From an uncultured Flavobacteriales bacterium (GTDB taxonomy: Bacteria; Bacteroidota; Bacteroidia; Flavobacteriales_D; Parvicellaceae), in NCBI GenBank assembly GCA_943788755.1, contig CALSRM010000003.1, positions 124,001-188,000 on the forward strand: 64,000 nt of DNA. Reading direction: 5' to 3'. A program made the translations under genes and the position numbers. The notes below the pieces were generated by a model that worked only from the letters and a program-made list of their open reading frames with translations, did no database searches and was not told the DNA's origin. This document shows positions 52,112-62,051 of the stretch, piece by piece. How positions within the stretch are numbered: the first letter of the stretch is position 1; each line of letters opens with the position of its first letter.

Positions 52112-53269
52112 CTAAACCTTTGCTAAAATCTCTCCTGCTCGTTTTAACGTATCTTCTCCTTTTGCAAAACAAAACCGCAGTACTTTTTCATCCAAAAGAA
52201 CATGGTAAAAAACAGAAACCGGAATGGATGCTACGCCAAACTCTTTGGTCAAACGAATCGCAAAATCTACATCCTTTTCGTCTGTTATTTGATCATATTT
52301 CAGTAATTGGAAATATGTCCCTTCGCAAGGAATTGGTTCAAACCTTGATGTAGAGACAGCATCTAAAAATATATCTCTTTTCTTTTGATAAAATGAACCC
52401 AGGTTGATATAATTATTCTCATCTTCCAAATATTCAGCAATAGCAATTTGAACAGGGTGATTGCAAGAAAAAACATTGAATTGATGCACCTTTCGAAACT
52501 CATGCATGAGATTTTCAGGACCTATACAATAACCCATTTTCCATCCCGTAACATGAAATGTTTTTCCAAAAGAATAAGTTGCTATTGATCGATCAATCAA
52601 TCCTGGATATTTACATATACTTTCATGCTCTTTTCCATCGAAAACAATATGCTCATATACTTCATCGCTTAAGATAATGATTTCGGATCCTGAAGTTATT
52701 TTATCCAACTCCATTAAATCTTCTTTGGACAGCATTGTTCCACTTGGATTATGTGGTGTATTAATGATAATCATTTTGGTCTTACGAGAAATAACCTTTT
52801 TAACCGCTTGCCAATCAATTTTATAGGTTGGTGCATGAAGCTGAACAAATATTGGCCGGCCTCCATTCAACTCAATTGCAGGTTGATAGCAGTCATATGC
52901 AGGAGTGAAAATAATTACCTCATCGTTTTCTTTTACGAAAGCTGAAATTGCTGTAAAAATAGCCTGCGTGGCACCTGCAGTAATCGTTATCTCTGATTCA
53001 GGACTGTATTTAACTCCATAAGCTTTTTCAATTTTATGGCTCAAAGCTTCACGTAACCTTAAAGCACCTTGCATTGGAGCATATTGATTATGCCCTTCCT
53101 GCATATTTTTTGAAACTAATTCAATCAATTTTGGATCAACCTGAAAATCTGGAAAACCCTGCGACATATTAAGTGCTCCTTCTTCGTTTGCTAACGAAGA
53201 CATTACCGTAAAAATAGACGTTCCTATTTTTGGTAATTTTGACGATAAACTATTATTGAAATTTGGCAT
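52112..53269 (-). CDS. Pyridoxal-phosphate aminotransferase, methionine aminotransferase type
   Basis: A 385-residue fold-type I aminotransferase. Features are LNMSQGFPDFQVDPKLIELV, YAPMQGALRLREAL, ITAGATQAIF, IIINTPHNPSGTMLS, LSDEVYEHIVFDG and SFGKTFHVTGWKMGY, where the Lys carries the cofactor. The pattern is of the YbdL/methionine aminotransferase group, which turns 4-methylthio-2-oxobutyrate into methionine. A TATATTTG box (53277-53284, minus strand) lies 7 bp before its start. Confidence 0.9.
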   Translation of the reverse strand: MPNFNNSLSSKLPKIGTSIFTVMSSLANEEGALNMSQGFPDFQVDPKLIELVSKNMQEGHNQYAPMQGALRLREALSHKIEKAYGVKYSPESEITITAGATQAIFTAISAFVKENDEVIIFTPAYDCYQPAIELNGGRPIFVQLHAPTYKIDWQAVKKVISRKTKMIIINTPHNPSGTMLSKEDLMELDKITSGSEIIILSDEVYEHIVFDGKEHESICKYPGLIDRSIATYSFGKTFHVTGWKMGYCIGPENLMHEFRKVHQFNVFSCNHPVQIAIAEYLEDENNYINLGSFYQKKRDIFLDAVSTSRFEPIPCEGTYFQLLKYDQITDEKDVDFAIRLTKEFGVASIPVSVFYHVLLDEKVLRFCFAKGEDTLKRAGEILAKV

Positions 53270-53276
53270 GCGGGCG

Positions 53277-53284
53277 CAAATATA
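53277..53284 (-). promoter_or_regulatory. -7 box (TATATTTG) of the aminotransferase gene
   Basis: An exact TAnnTTTG match on the minus strand with 7 bp to the start codon. Confidence 0.4.
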
Positions 53285-53440
53285 GTTGAATCTTTACTAA
53301 TGAAGATTAATTATTTTCTTTAAGTTTTTTAATGAACAACTGTTTATTCAAAAGATAAAAATTCTTGTCGTACTTTTACCCTAGCCTCTTTTTGGAGCCT
53401 ATTAATTTCAGTTACAAAATTATTCTAACTTCACCCGTCC

Positions 53441-54790
53441 ATGAATACACGAAAAATAATAAGAATTATGGCTGTTATTTTACTATTGGGGATTCTGTTT
53501 GGTTTCTACTACCTTTATATTAGGCTACCTATTATCAATGGATATGCAGCTAAAAACATGTGCTCTTGTGTTTTTGTTGCAGGCAGAGAACAAAAAGAGA
53601 TTGAAGCCAAAGACTTAAATTTTTCTTTCATTAAATACGTTTCAAACACTATTGATTATCAAAACAAAACTGTTACAAGTTCTTTTTTAGGCATGCGTTC
53701 TCAAAAGGCCTTTTACAATGAAAAAACGGGTTGCTCTTTGGTTAACCATGGACAACCTTTTAATACAGAAAGTATTGACATCCCACTTTCAAAAAAGTTA
53801 ACTGGTTCTTCAGCATTTGTAGATTTTGATTCTAAAAAAGATATTCCCGCCAACATTAATAAAGAAAAAATACAAAATGGCATTGAGAATCACTTCATAG
53901 AAGTTGAAGGGGAAAACCCCAAAAACACAAGGGCTATTGTAGTACTTTATGGCAATCAGCTAATAGCGGAAAAATATGCCGAAGGGTTTGACAAAAACAC
54001 AAAACAGCTAGGTTGGTCCATGGCAAAAAGTATAATGAGCACATTAACCGGAATATTAGTGCAAAAGGGTAAAATTGATATTAATCAAACTACCGGAATT
54101 GAAACATGGCAAAATGATGAACGAAAAAACATTACTTGGAAGCATTTGTTACAAATGAATAGTGGATTAGCATGGGAGGAAAATTACGGCGCTATTTCAG
54201 ATGTCACCAAAATGCTTTACACTGAAGATGATGTTTATTCCTTTGCTATAAATCATAACTTAGATGGCACAATAGGAAAGACATGGAAGTATTCATCAGG
54301 AACTTCCAATATTTTATCTGGATTAATTCGAAAACAACTTGATAATGATGAAACTTATTTAAGTTTTGCTAATAAAGAATTATTCAATTGGATTGGAGCT
54401 GAAAGCATGGTTTTAGAATCAGATCCTGCCGGTACTATTGTGGGATCTTCGTATGCTTGGGCAACACCGAGAGATTGGGCAAAATATGGTTTACTATACC
54501 TACAAAATGGTAAAGTCGCAGATCAACAAATTTTTCCAGATTGGTGGGCTGAATTCACCGCTTCACCCGCGGAAGGATCAGAAAATAAATACGGAGCTCA
54601 ATTTTGGAAACAAAACGACGAGGAATTTCCCAACGTACCCAAAGACATGTATTTCGCAGACGGTTTTCAAGGTCAAAGAATATTCATTATCCCCTCTAAA
54701 AATTTAGTAGTTGTTCGTTTTGGATTATCTAATAAAGGTGACATCTCTTACGACAAGTTATTGAAAGAGATAATTGAGGCTGTTGAATAA
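53441..54790 (+). CDS. Serine hydrolase, class C beta-lactamase-related
   Basis: A 449-residue protein with one N-terminal membrane helix (about 8-28) and no clear signal cleavage. The hydrolase domain starts near residue 180: GWSMAKSIMSTLTGILVQKG has the SxxK motif (SMAK), WKYSSGTSNILSGLI corresponds to the YxN region (here YSS), and FADGFQGQRIFIIPSKNLVVVRFG near the end is the HxG/KTG position. These enzymes are beta-lactamase fold esterases or peptidases (6-aminohexanoate-oligomer hydrolase type). The residues 30-170 are unrecognised. Confidence 0.85.
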   Translation: MNTRKIIRIMAVILLLGILFGFYYLYIRLPIINGYAAKNMCSCVFVAGREQKEIEAKDLNFSFIKYVSNTIDYQNKTVTSSFLGMRSQKAFYNEKTGCSLVNHGQPFNTESIDIPLSKKLTGSSAFVDFDSKKDIPANINKEKIQNGIENHFIEVEGENPKNTRAIVVLYGNQLIAEKYAEGFDKNTKQLGWSMAKSIMSTLTGILVQKGKIDINQTTGIETWQNDERKNITWKHLLQMNSGLAWEENYGAISDVTKMLYTEDDVYSFAINHNLDGTIGKTWKYSSGTSNILSGLIRKQLDNDETYLSFANKELFNWIGAESMVLESDPAGTIVGSSYAWATPRDWAKYGLLYLQNGKVADQQIFPDWWAEFTASPAEGSENKYGAQFWKQNDEEFPNVPKDMYFADGFQGQRIFIIPSKNLVVVRFGLSNKGDISYDKLLKEIIEAVE

Positions 54791-54867
54791 TAAACCCGTT
54801 TAAGTCCTCAAAAACAATATAAACGTACGAAACACTTTTAAAAAAATAACACAAATAGTATTAATCC

Positions 54868-54875
54868 TAAGTTTG
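54868..54875 (+). promoter_or_regulatory. -7 box (TAAGTTTG) of the flavoprotein gene
   Basis: An exact TAnnTTTG match only 4 bp before the start codon. Confidence 0.35.
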
Positions 54876-54879
54876 TTTT

Positions 54880-56067
54880 ATGAAAAAACGAATTGCAATT
54901 ATAGGTAGTGGGCCATCCGCTTTTTTATTAGCAGCATTCTTAGATACTGAAAAATTTTCGGTTACAATCTATGAAAAAAACAAAACGGCTGGCCGTAAGT
55001 TTTTAGTTGCCGGGAAAGGTGGTTTTAACCTAACGCATTCCGAACCCATTGATCAACTTATTAAGCGATACACCCCAAATGACTTTTTAAACAAAGTGCT
55101 TCTTGACTTTACCAATATTGATTTTAGAGATTGGCTAGACAAAATTAAGGTTCCGACATATATAGGCAGTAGCAAAAGAGTTTATCCTAAAGAAGGGATT
55201 AAACCAATCGAATTACTGAATTCAATCCTAAACCACCTCAAAGAAAAAGGAATTAATATTAAATATGAACATACTTTTTCTAACTGGGACAATAACGATA
55301 ATCCCATTATTAATAACAAAACGATACAAACAGATTACACCGTCTTTGCTTTAGGAGGAGGAAGTTGGAAAGTTACCGGTTCGGATGGGAATTGGCTCGA
55401 TAATTTTTCTAAAAACGGAATCAAAACAAAACCATTTCAAGCATCAAACTGCGGTTATCAAATTGCTTGGAATCCAATTTTTATTGAGAAAAACGAAGGA
55501 AGTCCTTTGAAAAATATTACCATCTCTTGCAATAATAGAATTCAAAAAGGAGAAGCAGTAATTACTAAATTTGGGTTAGAAGGAAATTCCATTTATGGAC
55601 TTGGACCACAAATTAGAGATCAGTTGCTTACGGATTCCAAAGCAACCGTTTTTATCGATTTTAAACCTTCGCTAACAGCAGAAAAAATCCATTCTAAAAT
55701 AACATTGTCTAACCATAAAAACACTACTGAAATCTTAAAAAAAGAACTGAAACTAAGTCCGCCTATAATCGAGCTATTAAAAACAAGCACATCTAAAGCG
55801 GCGTATTTAAATGCAGAATCATTATCAAAAAAAATCAAGAAATTTCCTTTACAAATAGTGAATACAGCATCCGTTGATGAGGCAATTTCTACAGTTGGAG
55901 GAATTGATTTAAAAGCAGTTTCTGTAAACTTTGAACTTAAAAAAATGTCCAATCAATTTTGCATTGGAGAGATGTTGGATTGGGACGCTCCAACTGGCGG
56001 ATACCTTTTACAAGCTTGTGCAAGCATTGGGGTGCATTTAGCAAAACATTTAAATGAAATTGATTAA
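54880..56067 (+). CDS. FAD-dependent flavoprotein, HI0933-like (TIGR03862 type)
   Basis: A 395-residue flavoprotein with an N-terminal FAD motif (RIAIIGSGPSAFLLAAFL), then NKTAGRKFLVAGKGGFNLTHSE, YIGSSKRVYPKEGIKP, ALGGGSWKVTGSDG, AVITKFGLEGNSIY and GEMLDWDAPTGGYLLQACASIG at the end. This combination matches the HI0933 family (subgroup TIGR03862). The chemical role is unknown; it is a putative oxidoreductase. It precedes the PhnA gene by about 25 bp. Confidence 0.9.
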   Translation: MKKRIAIIGSGPSAFLLAAFLDTEKFSVTIYEKNKTAGRKFLVAGKGGFNLTHSEPIDQLIKRYTPNDFLNKVLLDFTNIDFRDWLDKIKVPTYIGSSKRVYPKEGIKPIELLNSILNHLKEKGINIKYEHTFSNWDNNDNPIINNKTIQTDYTVFALGGGSWKVTGSDGNWLDNFSKNGIKTKPFQASNCGYQIAWNPIFIEKNEGSPLKNITISCNNRIQKGEAVITKFGLEGNSIYGLGPQIRDQLLTDSKATVFIDFKPSLTAEKIHSKITLSNHKNTTEILKKELKLSPPIIELLKTSTSKAAYLNAESLSKKIKKFPLQIVNTASVDEAISTVGGIDLKAVSVNFELKKMSNQFCIGEMLDWDAPTGGYLLQACASIGVHLAKHLNEID

Positions 56068-56091
56068 ACTTGTGCTCTAAACATGATTACT

Positions 56092-56667
56092 ATGAGCGTC
56101 CAAAGAGAATTATTAGCAAGAAGTGTTACCTGTGAATTATGTGGAGGAGAAAATAATTTAAGAGCTTATCCTGTGCCTCCAAATTCGAATGGAAGTGCAG
56201 CACAAAGTGTGCATGCTTGCGAAACTTGCATAGACCAATTAGATAATCCTGAAAAGGTTGATGCTACTCACTGGAGATGCTTAAATGACAGTATGTGGTG
56301 TCAGGAACCGGCAGTTCAAGTTGTGGCCTGGAGAATGTTAAACCGCTTGAAAGACGAGGGTTGGCCAGTTGATTTATTGGACATGATGTATATGGAAGAA
56401 AATACATTAAAATGGGCAAAAGCAACTGGAGAAGGCGAAACCGATGAGGATGCAATAATCCATAAAGATGTGAACGGAGTTGTTTTATCTGCAGGTGACA
56501 CCGTTGTCTTAATCAAAGATTTGCACGTTAAAGGAAGTAGTATGATTGCTAAACGCGGAACAGCTGTAAGAAACATCTCATTAGACAGAGATAACGCGGA
56601 GTACATTGAAGGAAAAGTTGATAAACAAACAATTGTTATTATTACAGCGTACGTAAAGAAATCGTAG
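56092..56667 (+). CDS. PhnA family (zinc-ribbon) protein
   Basis: The protein of about 191 residues starts at MSVQRELLARSVTCELCGGENNL (an earlier Met three codons upstream is possible). It has a zinc ribbon (CELCGG, later CETCI), the segment WRCLNDSMWCQEPAVQVVAWRML, and a C-terminal PhnA domain (GDTVVLIKDLHVKGSSMIAKRGTAVRNISLDRDNAEYIEGKVDKQTIVI, in parts). PhnA (YjdM) proteins are small conserved proteins without phosphonate activity. The C-terminal part forms an SH3-like barrel. It ends 2 bp from the convergent ABC exporter. Confidence 0.88.
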   Translation: MSVQRELLARSVTCELCGGENNLRAYPVPPNSNGSAAQSVHACETCIDQLDNPEKVDATHWRCLNDSMWCQEPAVQVVAWRMLNRLKDEGWPVDLLDMMYMEENTLKWAKATGEGETDEDAIIHKDVNGVVLSAGDTVVLIKDLHVKGSSMIAKRGTAVRNISLDRDNAEYIEGKVDKQTIVIITAYVKKS

Positions 56668-56669
56668 TT

Positions 56670-58433
56670 TTATATTCTGCTCTGGTAAGTAAACAAATCG
56701 TAATACCTTCCTTTCTTTTGAAGTAATTCATGGTGTTTGCCACTTTCGATGATTTTACCTTCTTCAATAACTAAAATTTGATCCGCTTTTTGGATAGTAC
56801 TTAATCGATGAGCAATGACAAAAGTTGTTCTGCCCTTCATCAAAATACCTAAACTTTTTTGAATAAAGGATTCACTTTCTGTATCTAAATTAGATGTTGC
56901 CTCATCCAAGATAATAATTCGAGGATCTGCCAATAAAGCTCTTGCTATAGAAATTCGTTGACGCTGACCACCCGATAATTTAACTCCGCGTTCACCAATA
57001 ACAGTATCCAAGCCTTTCTCAAAACGGTTCGTAAATTCATCAACATAAGCTCCTTTTACAGCTTCTAATAATTGTTCTTCGGAAGCATCAGGTCTTGGAA
57101 ACAATATATTTTCCCGAATAGTTCCTTCATATAAAAAATCATCTTGTAATACGACTCCCAATTTACTTCTATAGCTACTTAGGTTAACGGTTGCTAAATC
57201 AATATTATCTAAGGTAACTTTTCCTTCTATTGGATTCAAAAAAGTTGCAGCTAAACCAGCTATAGTCGACTTCCCGGAACCAGATGAACCAACTAATGCA
57301 GTAACACTTCCAGATGGAGCGTTAAATGAAATATTGTGCAATACATCTTTGCTTTCTTCATAACGAAAAGAAACATTGTCAAAAATAATATCTCCTTTAA
57401 CCTCAGAAAGGTTTACTGTCCTAACCGCTGGATTATCCTCTTCTTCCATTTCCATCAGTTCTTGCGTTCTATCCAAGCCAGCAAGAGCATCTGTTAATTG
57501 ACTCCCAATATTTCCCATTTGAACCAATGGAGCCAACATAAATCCTAACAACACAGTAAATTGTATAAATTGACCCGCTGTCATACCGTTTCCATCCATC
57601 ATATAATAGCCTCCTATACCCATTATTCCAGCGGATGCTAAACCAATTAGTAAAGTAGAAGAACTGGTCATTAGTGCAGTAGCTGTTAAACTTTTCTTCA
57701 CGTTTTGATACAGGCGATCAACACCCTTTTCAAATTCAGCGTTCTCTTGTTTTTCAGCATTAAAGCCTTTAATAACGCGTATTCCATTCAATGTTTCTGT
57801 CAACCGACCTTTAACTTCTGCATTTATTTTACCTCTATTTCTAAATATTGGACGGATATAGCCAAAAGCTTTCAATGCTACAAATGCAAATACCCCTACG
57901 GGAACCAATACAAACAGCGTCATCATAGCATTAATGTTAATCAATAATACTAGTGTTATTACTGAAGTTATCAATCCGCCGATTAATTGCACAAACCCTG
58001 TTCCAACCAAATTTCTTACCCCGTCAACGTCCGTCATTACTCTAGAAACTAATGCTCCAGATTTATTATTATCAAAAAAACTTATAGGTAAAGTCAATAA
58101 TTTCTTTTGAACCTTTGCTCGTAAGATAGAAATCAAATGCTGCGCTTCTACGCTTAAGAGTCTGGTAAGAGAAAAAGAAGATAAGGCCTGAACCAAAATA
58201 GCTAAACTTACAATAATTAATATCTTATACAATGCCCCTATATCTCCGGCTGGGACAACAACATCTAGTAATTCCTTAATTTCCATTGGAGCTACTAAAC
58301 CTGACAAACTCCTAATTACAATAAGCAATAAACCCAGAAAAAGAATTTTTTTTCTAGGCCAAATAAATTCTTTAAATGCCCACCTGAAAGATACTTTCTT
58401 ATTGTCTTTTGACTTGATATTGGTTTCTGCCAT
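56670..58433 (-). CDS. ABC exporter, fused membrane and ATPase domains
   Basis: From the Met at codon 13 (MAETNIKSKDNKKV) the protein is 587 residues: six membrane helices in about 40-330, then an ATP-binding domain with Walker A VGSSGSGKST, Q loop (VLQDDFLYEGTI), signature KLSGGQRQRISIARALL, Walker B IIILDEATSNLDTESE and the His loop FVIAHRLSTIQ. It is a homodimeric exporter of the MsbA/lipid or multidrug type. The substrate is unknown. It is followed (upstream on the chromosome, minus strand) by the PBP1A gene 65 bp away. Confidence 0.93.
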   Translation of the reverse strand: MAETNIKSKDNKKVSFRWAFKEFIWPRKKILFLGLLLIVIRSLSGLVAPMEIKELLDVVVPAGDIGALYKILIIVSLAILVQALSSFSLTRLLSVEAQHLISILRAKVQKKLLTLPISFFDNNKSGALVSRVMTDVDGVRNLVGTGFVQLIGGLITSVITLVLLININAMMTLFVLVPVGVFAFVALKAFGYIRPIFRNRGKINAEVKGRLTETLNGIRVIKGFNAEKQENAEFEKGVDRLYQNVKKSLTATALMTSSSTLLIGLASAGIMGIGGYYMMDGNGMTAGQFIQFTVLLGFMLAPLVQMGNIGSQLTDALAGLDRTQELMEMEEEDNPAVRTVNLSEVKGDIIFDNVSFRYEESKDVLHNISFNAPSGSVTALVGSSGSGKSTIAGLAATFLNPIEGKVTLDNIDLATVNLSSYRSKLGVVLQDDFLYEGTIRENILFPRPDASEEQLLEAVKGAYVDEFTNRFEKGLDTVIGERGVKLSGGQRQRISIARALLADPRIIILDEATSNLDTESESFIQKSLGILMKGRTTFVIAHRLSTIQKADQILVIEEGKIIESGKHHELLQKKGRYYDLFTYQSRI

Positions 58434-58498
58434 ATTTCTCATACTCTTGTATGACGAATAGCAATCCAAAATATTTTAAATGGCTGTTCGGCAAAAAT

Positions 58499-60865
58499 TC
58501 AATCTCCCCAACCAGAATCGTTAAAGGCGCCTGTTGCTTCACATTCAATAGACCTAGGATAGCCTTCATAAGGAGGTTTGAAATCTCCATGAGAAATCTT
58601 GATTTTCTTGTCTTTATAAACCTTACTCATGTAATAACCCCAAATGGGTAAAGCTGTATTAGCCCCCTGACCTAAAGCAGTAGTCGAAAAATGCACCCCT
58701 CGATCTTCTGCTCCTACCCAAACTCCAGTAACTAAATCTGGTGTATGCCCCATAAACCAACCATCTGAATTATTCTGGGTAGTTCCCGTTTTTCCTGCCA
58801 TAATTCCCGAAAACGCATACGGTTTTCCTGTTCTTAATCGCGCAGCGGTTCCTCCTCTTTTCCCATCAGATGGCCGTTTAGCTCCAGTTACTCCTTTCAT
58901 CATTTTGATTACTTCATAGGCCGCTTCATCTTGTATAATTTGCCGCACTTTTGGTTGCGCCTCGTACAATACTTTTCCATTTTTATCCTCTATTCGTATA
59001 ATAGCAGTTGGCTCATTATAATAGCCTAAATTAGACAAAACGCAATGTGCAGTGGTCATATCTAAAACGGACATGTCGCAAACTCCCAGACCGAGTGATG
59101 CAACAGCTTCAATTGTCTTGTTTTTTAACCCCATGTTTTCAAAATAACCTACTACCCTAGAATTATCACCTCCACTCATAGCTATTATTTTAGCAGTAAT
59201 ATTATTCATTGAATTAGCCAAAGCAAAGTAAACTGGTGTCAACTCTTGCCCATAATTTTTTTGTCCTCCAGGGCACCATTGTTGAGTTGCACTCCCGTAA
59301 GGAATATCTACACAATATTTAATATCTGGAAATTCAGTACAAGGACTAACTACTTTATCTTGAATAGCAGCAGCATAAATAAAAGGTTTCATAGTCGAAC
59401 CAACTTGTCTTTTTGCTTTATAAACATGATCATATTTGAAATCTTTGTAATAAGGTCCTCCTACCCAAGCTTTAATATAGCCTGAGCTTGGATCAATAGA
59501 AACAAGACCAACCTGAAGCATTGATTTATAATGGTAGATAGAATCTATTGGAGAGAACTTAACTTCTTTTCGGTAGTTTTTAGCATTCCAATCAAAAACT
59601 TCCATCGTAATCTTTTTCTTGAAATTTTTCATAATTTCATCTTCAGAAAAGCCTTGCTTTTTTAGGTTCCGGTACCTCTCCGAGCTTTTAATTGACCTAT
59701 TCAAACTATTATCTCTTGCTCTTTTCGAAACCTCATTTGAATAAGGATTGTGTTTATATTTTTTAATGTTTTTATCAAAAGCTGTTTGTAATTCGCCTCC
59801 TAAATGTTCTTCAACTGCCCATTCTGCATACTTTTGCATTCTCGAATCCAAAGAGGTGTATATTTTAACGCCATCTCTATAAATATCTATTGGCTTTCCA
59901 TATTCATTCAGAATTCCATTTTGCTTGAAAACTTTCTTTACTTTCAACCTGACGTACTCTCTAAAATAAGGAGCTAAACCGCTTGTATGTGTCTCTGGAT
60001 TATAATCTAGTCCCAATGGAAGGATTCTCAATGAATCATATTCTGATTGTGACAGTTTCTCATTTCGCAGCATTTGAGATAAAACCACCTCCCTTCTTTT
60101 CAATGTATTTTCAGGTTTTCGAACTGGGTTGTAAATAGTTGGGTTTTTAGCCATACCAACTAACATTGCGGCTTCCTGAATATTTAACTCCTGCGCTTCT
60201 TTATTAAAATATACCCGAGCAGCAGCGTGAATACCTACAGCTGTATTCAAAAAATCAAACTCATTAAAATACATGGCAATAATCTCCTCCTTGGTATATC
60301 TCTTTTCTAATCGAACAGCAATTACCCATTCATTGAGTTTCTGATCTATTCTTTCCCATTTAGTTTTTGGGCGTTTATGAAACATCATTTTAGCCAATTG
60401 CTGAGTGATCGTACTTCCTCCACCTGCTTTCATTCCTAATAAGCCTTTTCCTATGGCTCTCGCTAAAGCTTCTCCATCAATTCCGGAATGCTCAAAATAA
60501 CGTTCATCCTCTGTTGAAACTAAGGCATCAACCAAATGAAGAGAAAGTTCGTCAAAATCAACTTTGGTACGATTAGCAATATAAAAACTACCCAAAATTT
60601 CTCCATCGGAAGAATACACCAATGAAGCTTCATCACTTCTAGGATTTTCTAGTTGCTCAATAGAAGGTAAACTATCTTCACTCGTTATAAAAATCATTCC
60701 GTAAACAAATATGAGCGGTAGCATTCCCCCAGCCCATAAAAGAATGATTGTCCATTTTTTTGCTTTTTTAGGTAACTCTAGGAACTCAGAAGGTTTTCCT
60801 GCTCTTTTTTTTGCGGGCGATGTTTTTGCTTTTGGCTTTATATTTTTTAAGGGGTTTTTCTTCAC
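58499..60865 (-). CDS. Penicillin-binding protein 1A (bifunctional)
   Basis: A protein of about 788 residues starting at GTG (60865; the upstream TTG coincides with the -7 box at 60872-60879). A basic tail, one membrane helix (about 40-65), then the glycosyltransferase domain: STEDERYFEHSGID, STITQQLAKMMFHKRP, KRYTKEEIIAMYFNEFDF. The transpeptidase domain has VGSTMKPFIYAAA (SxxK), LANSMNNITAK (SxN) and GKTGTTQNNSDGWF (KTG). It polymerises and cross-links peptidoglycan. Length and order are normal for Bacteroidota PBP1A. Confidence 0.95.
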   Translation of the reverse strand: MKKNPLKNIKPKAKTSPAKKRAGKPSEFLELPKKAKKWTIILLWAGGMLPLIFVYGMIFITSEDSLPSIEQLENPRSDEASLVYSSDGEILGSFYIANRTKVDFDELSLHLVDALVSTEDERYFEHSGIDGEALARAIGKGLLGMKAGGGSTITQQLAKMMFHKRPKTKWERIDQKLNEWVIAVRLEKRYTKEEIIAMYFNEFDFLNTAVGIHAAARVYFNKEAQELNIQEAAMLVGMAKNPTIYNPVRKPENTLKRREVVLSQMLRNEKLSQSEYDSLRILPLGLDYNPETHTSGLAPYFREYVRLKVKKVFKQNGILNEYGKPIDIYRDGVKIYTSLDSRMQKYAEWAVEEHLGGELQTAFDKNIKKYKHNPYSNEVSKRARDNSLNRSIKSSERYRNLKKQGFSEDEIMKNFKKKITMEVFDWNAKNYRKEVKFSPIDSIYHYKSMLQVGLVSIDPSSGYIKAWVGGPYYKDFKYDHVYKAKRQVGSTMKPFIYAAAIQDKVVSPCTEFPDIKYCVDIPYGSATQQWCPGGQKNYGQELTPVYFALANSMNNITAKIIAMSGGDNSRVVGYFENMGLKNKTIEAVASLGLGVCDMSVLDMTTAHCVLSNLGYYNEPTAIIRIEDKNGKVLYEAQPKVRQIIQDEAAYEVIKMMKGVTGAKRPSDGKRGGTAARLRTGKPYAFSGIMAGKTGTTQNNSDGWFMGHTPDLVTGVWVGAEDRGVHFSTTALGQGANTALPIWGYYMSKVYKDKKIKISHGDFKPPYEGYPRSIECEATGAFNDSGWGD

Positions 60866-60871
60866 GAGATT

Positions 60872-60879
60872 CAAATGTA
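60872..60879 (-). promoter_or_regulatory. -7 box (TACATTTG) of the PBP1A gene
   Basis: An exact TAnnTTTG match on the minus strand with 6 bp to the GTG start. It overlaps the alternative TTG start and argues against it. Confidence 0.4.
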
Positions 60880-61033
60880 AAAATAGTAGCTCATTTTTTT
60901 ATTCAAAAAAAACATTCTTTTGCACGGACAAAGGTTAGAACAAACTAGCTATTATTCTATACACAAAAAATATTGGGGTTCTACAATTTATTATTCGTCT
61001 ATCGTTATTACTTTTAAGATGTAAGAAGATAAC

Positions 61034-62044
61034 CTAAAAACTATTCTCTTTGCAGTAATCTTCAACACGAGCAATCACGTCTTTCTTTTGATTCCCATTT
61101 AAGAAACTCGCTTCAAATGCATTCTTAGCCAATTGACATATTTCCTCTTTCGTCAGGCTTAACGCTTCAGCTACTTCAATATAGTTTGCATTCATATATC
61201 CACCGAAATAAGCAGGGTCATCTGAATTAATGGTAGCTAATAATCCTTTTTGCAACATCTCTCTTAAAGGATGTTTTTTCAAATCCTTCACCACTTGTAG
61301 TTTTAAGTTCGATAATGGACAAACTGTTAATGGCATTTTTCGGTCTACTAATTCCTGTACGAGGATTTCATCATCCAAAGAATTGTTCCCATGATCAACT
61401 CTAGATACGTTTAATAAATCAAGTGCTTCCCAAACATATTCTGCTGGTCCTTCTTCTCCAGCATGAGCAACAGTTAAAAAACCTTCCGCTTCTGCTTTTG
61501 CAAAAACTTGTTGAAATTTTGAAGGCGGATTTCCTACTTCTGAAGAATCCAATCCAACTGCAGTGATTAATTTTTTATAAGGAAGTGCATCTTCTAAGGT
61601 TTTGAAAGCCTCCTCTTCACTTAAATGGCGAAGAAAACTCATAATTAATTTGGTTGTCATTCCAAATTTAGCCTCTGCTTCTCTTAATGCATTGCTAATT
61701 CCAATAATTACTGTTCCAAAAGGAATACCTCTATCCGTGTGTGTCTGGGGGTCAAACATAATCTCAGCATGGAGAACATTTTCAGAATGAACTTTTTCTA
61801 AATACGCCCATGTTAAATCGAAAAAATCTTGTTCTACCATTAAAGCGCCAGCACCGGAATAATAGATGTCTAAAAAATCTTGAAGATTATCAAAAGCATA
61901 TGCTGCTTTTACTTCTTCTACAGATTTATACGGTATTTCAACGTTATTACGTTTCGCTATTTTGAACATTAATTCTGGTTCAAAAGAACCTTCTATATGT
62001 AAATGCAACTCTGCTTTGGGCAGCCCTTTGATAAATTCAATCAT
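61034..62044 (-). CDS. add: Adenosine deaminase
   Basis: A 336-residue amidohydrolase: LPKAELHLHIEGSFEPELMF (zinc HxH and substrate region), VAHAGEEGPAEYVW (catalytic His and Glu), VDHGNNSLDD and CPLSNLKL, then INSDDPAYFGGYMN (zinc Asp pair). It converts adenosine to inosine in purine salvage. Some members prefer adenine or other nucleosides, so the substrate is not certain. It lies 7 bp from mfd, on the same strand, and is probably translated from the same mRNA. Confidence 0.92.
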   Translation of the reverse strand: MIEFIKGLPKAELHLHIEGSFEPELMFKIAKRNNVEIPYKSVEEVKAAYAFDNLQDFLDIYYSGAGALMVEQDFFDLTWAYLEKVHSENVLHAEIMFDPQTHTDRGIPFGTVIIGISNALREAEAKFGMTTKLIMSFLRHLSEEEAFKTLEDALPYKKLITAVGLDSSEVGNPPSKFQQVFAKAEAEGFLTVAHAGEEGPAEYVWEALDLLNVSRVDHGNNSLDDEILVQELVDRKMPLTVCPLSNLKLQVVKDLKKHPLREMLQKGLLATINSDDPAYFGGYMNANYIEVAEALSLTKEEICQLAKNAFEASFLNGNQKKDVIARVEDYCKENSF

Positions 62045-62051
62045 AGAGTTA

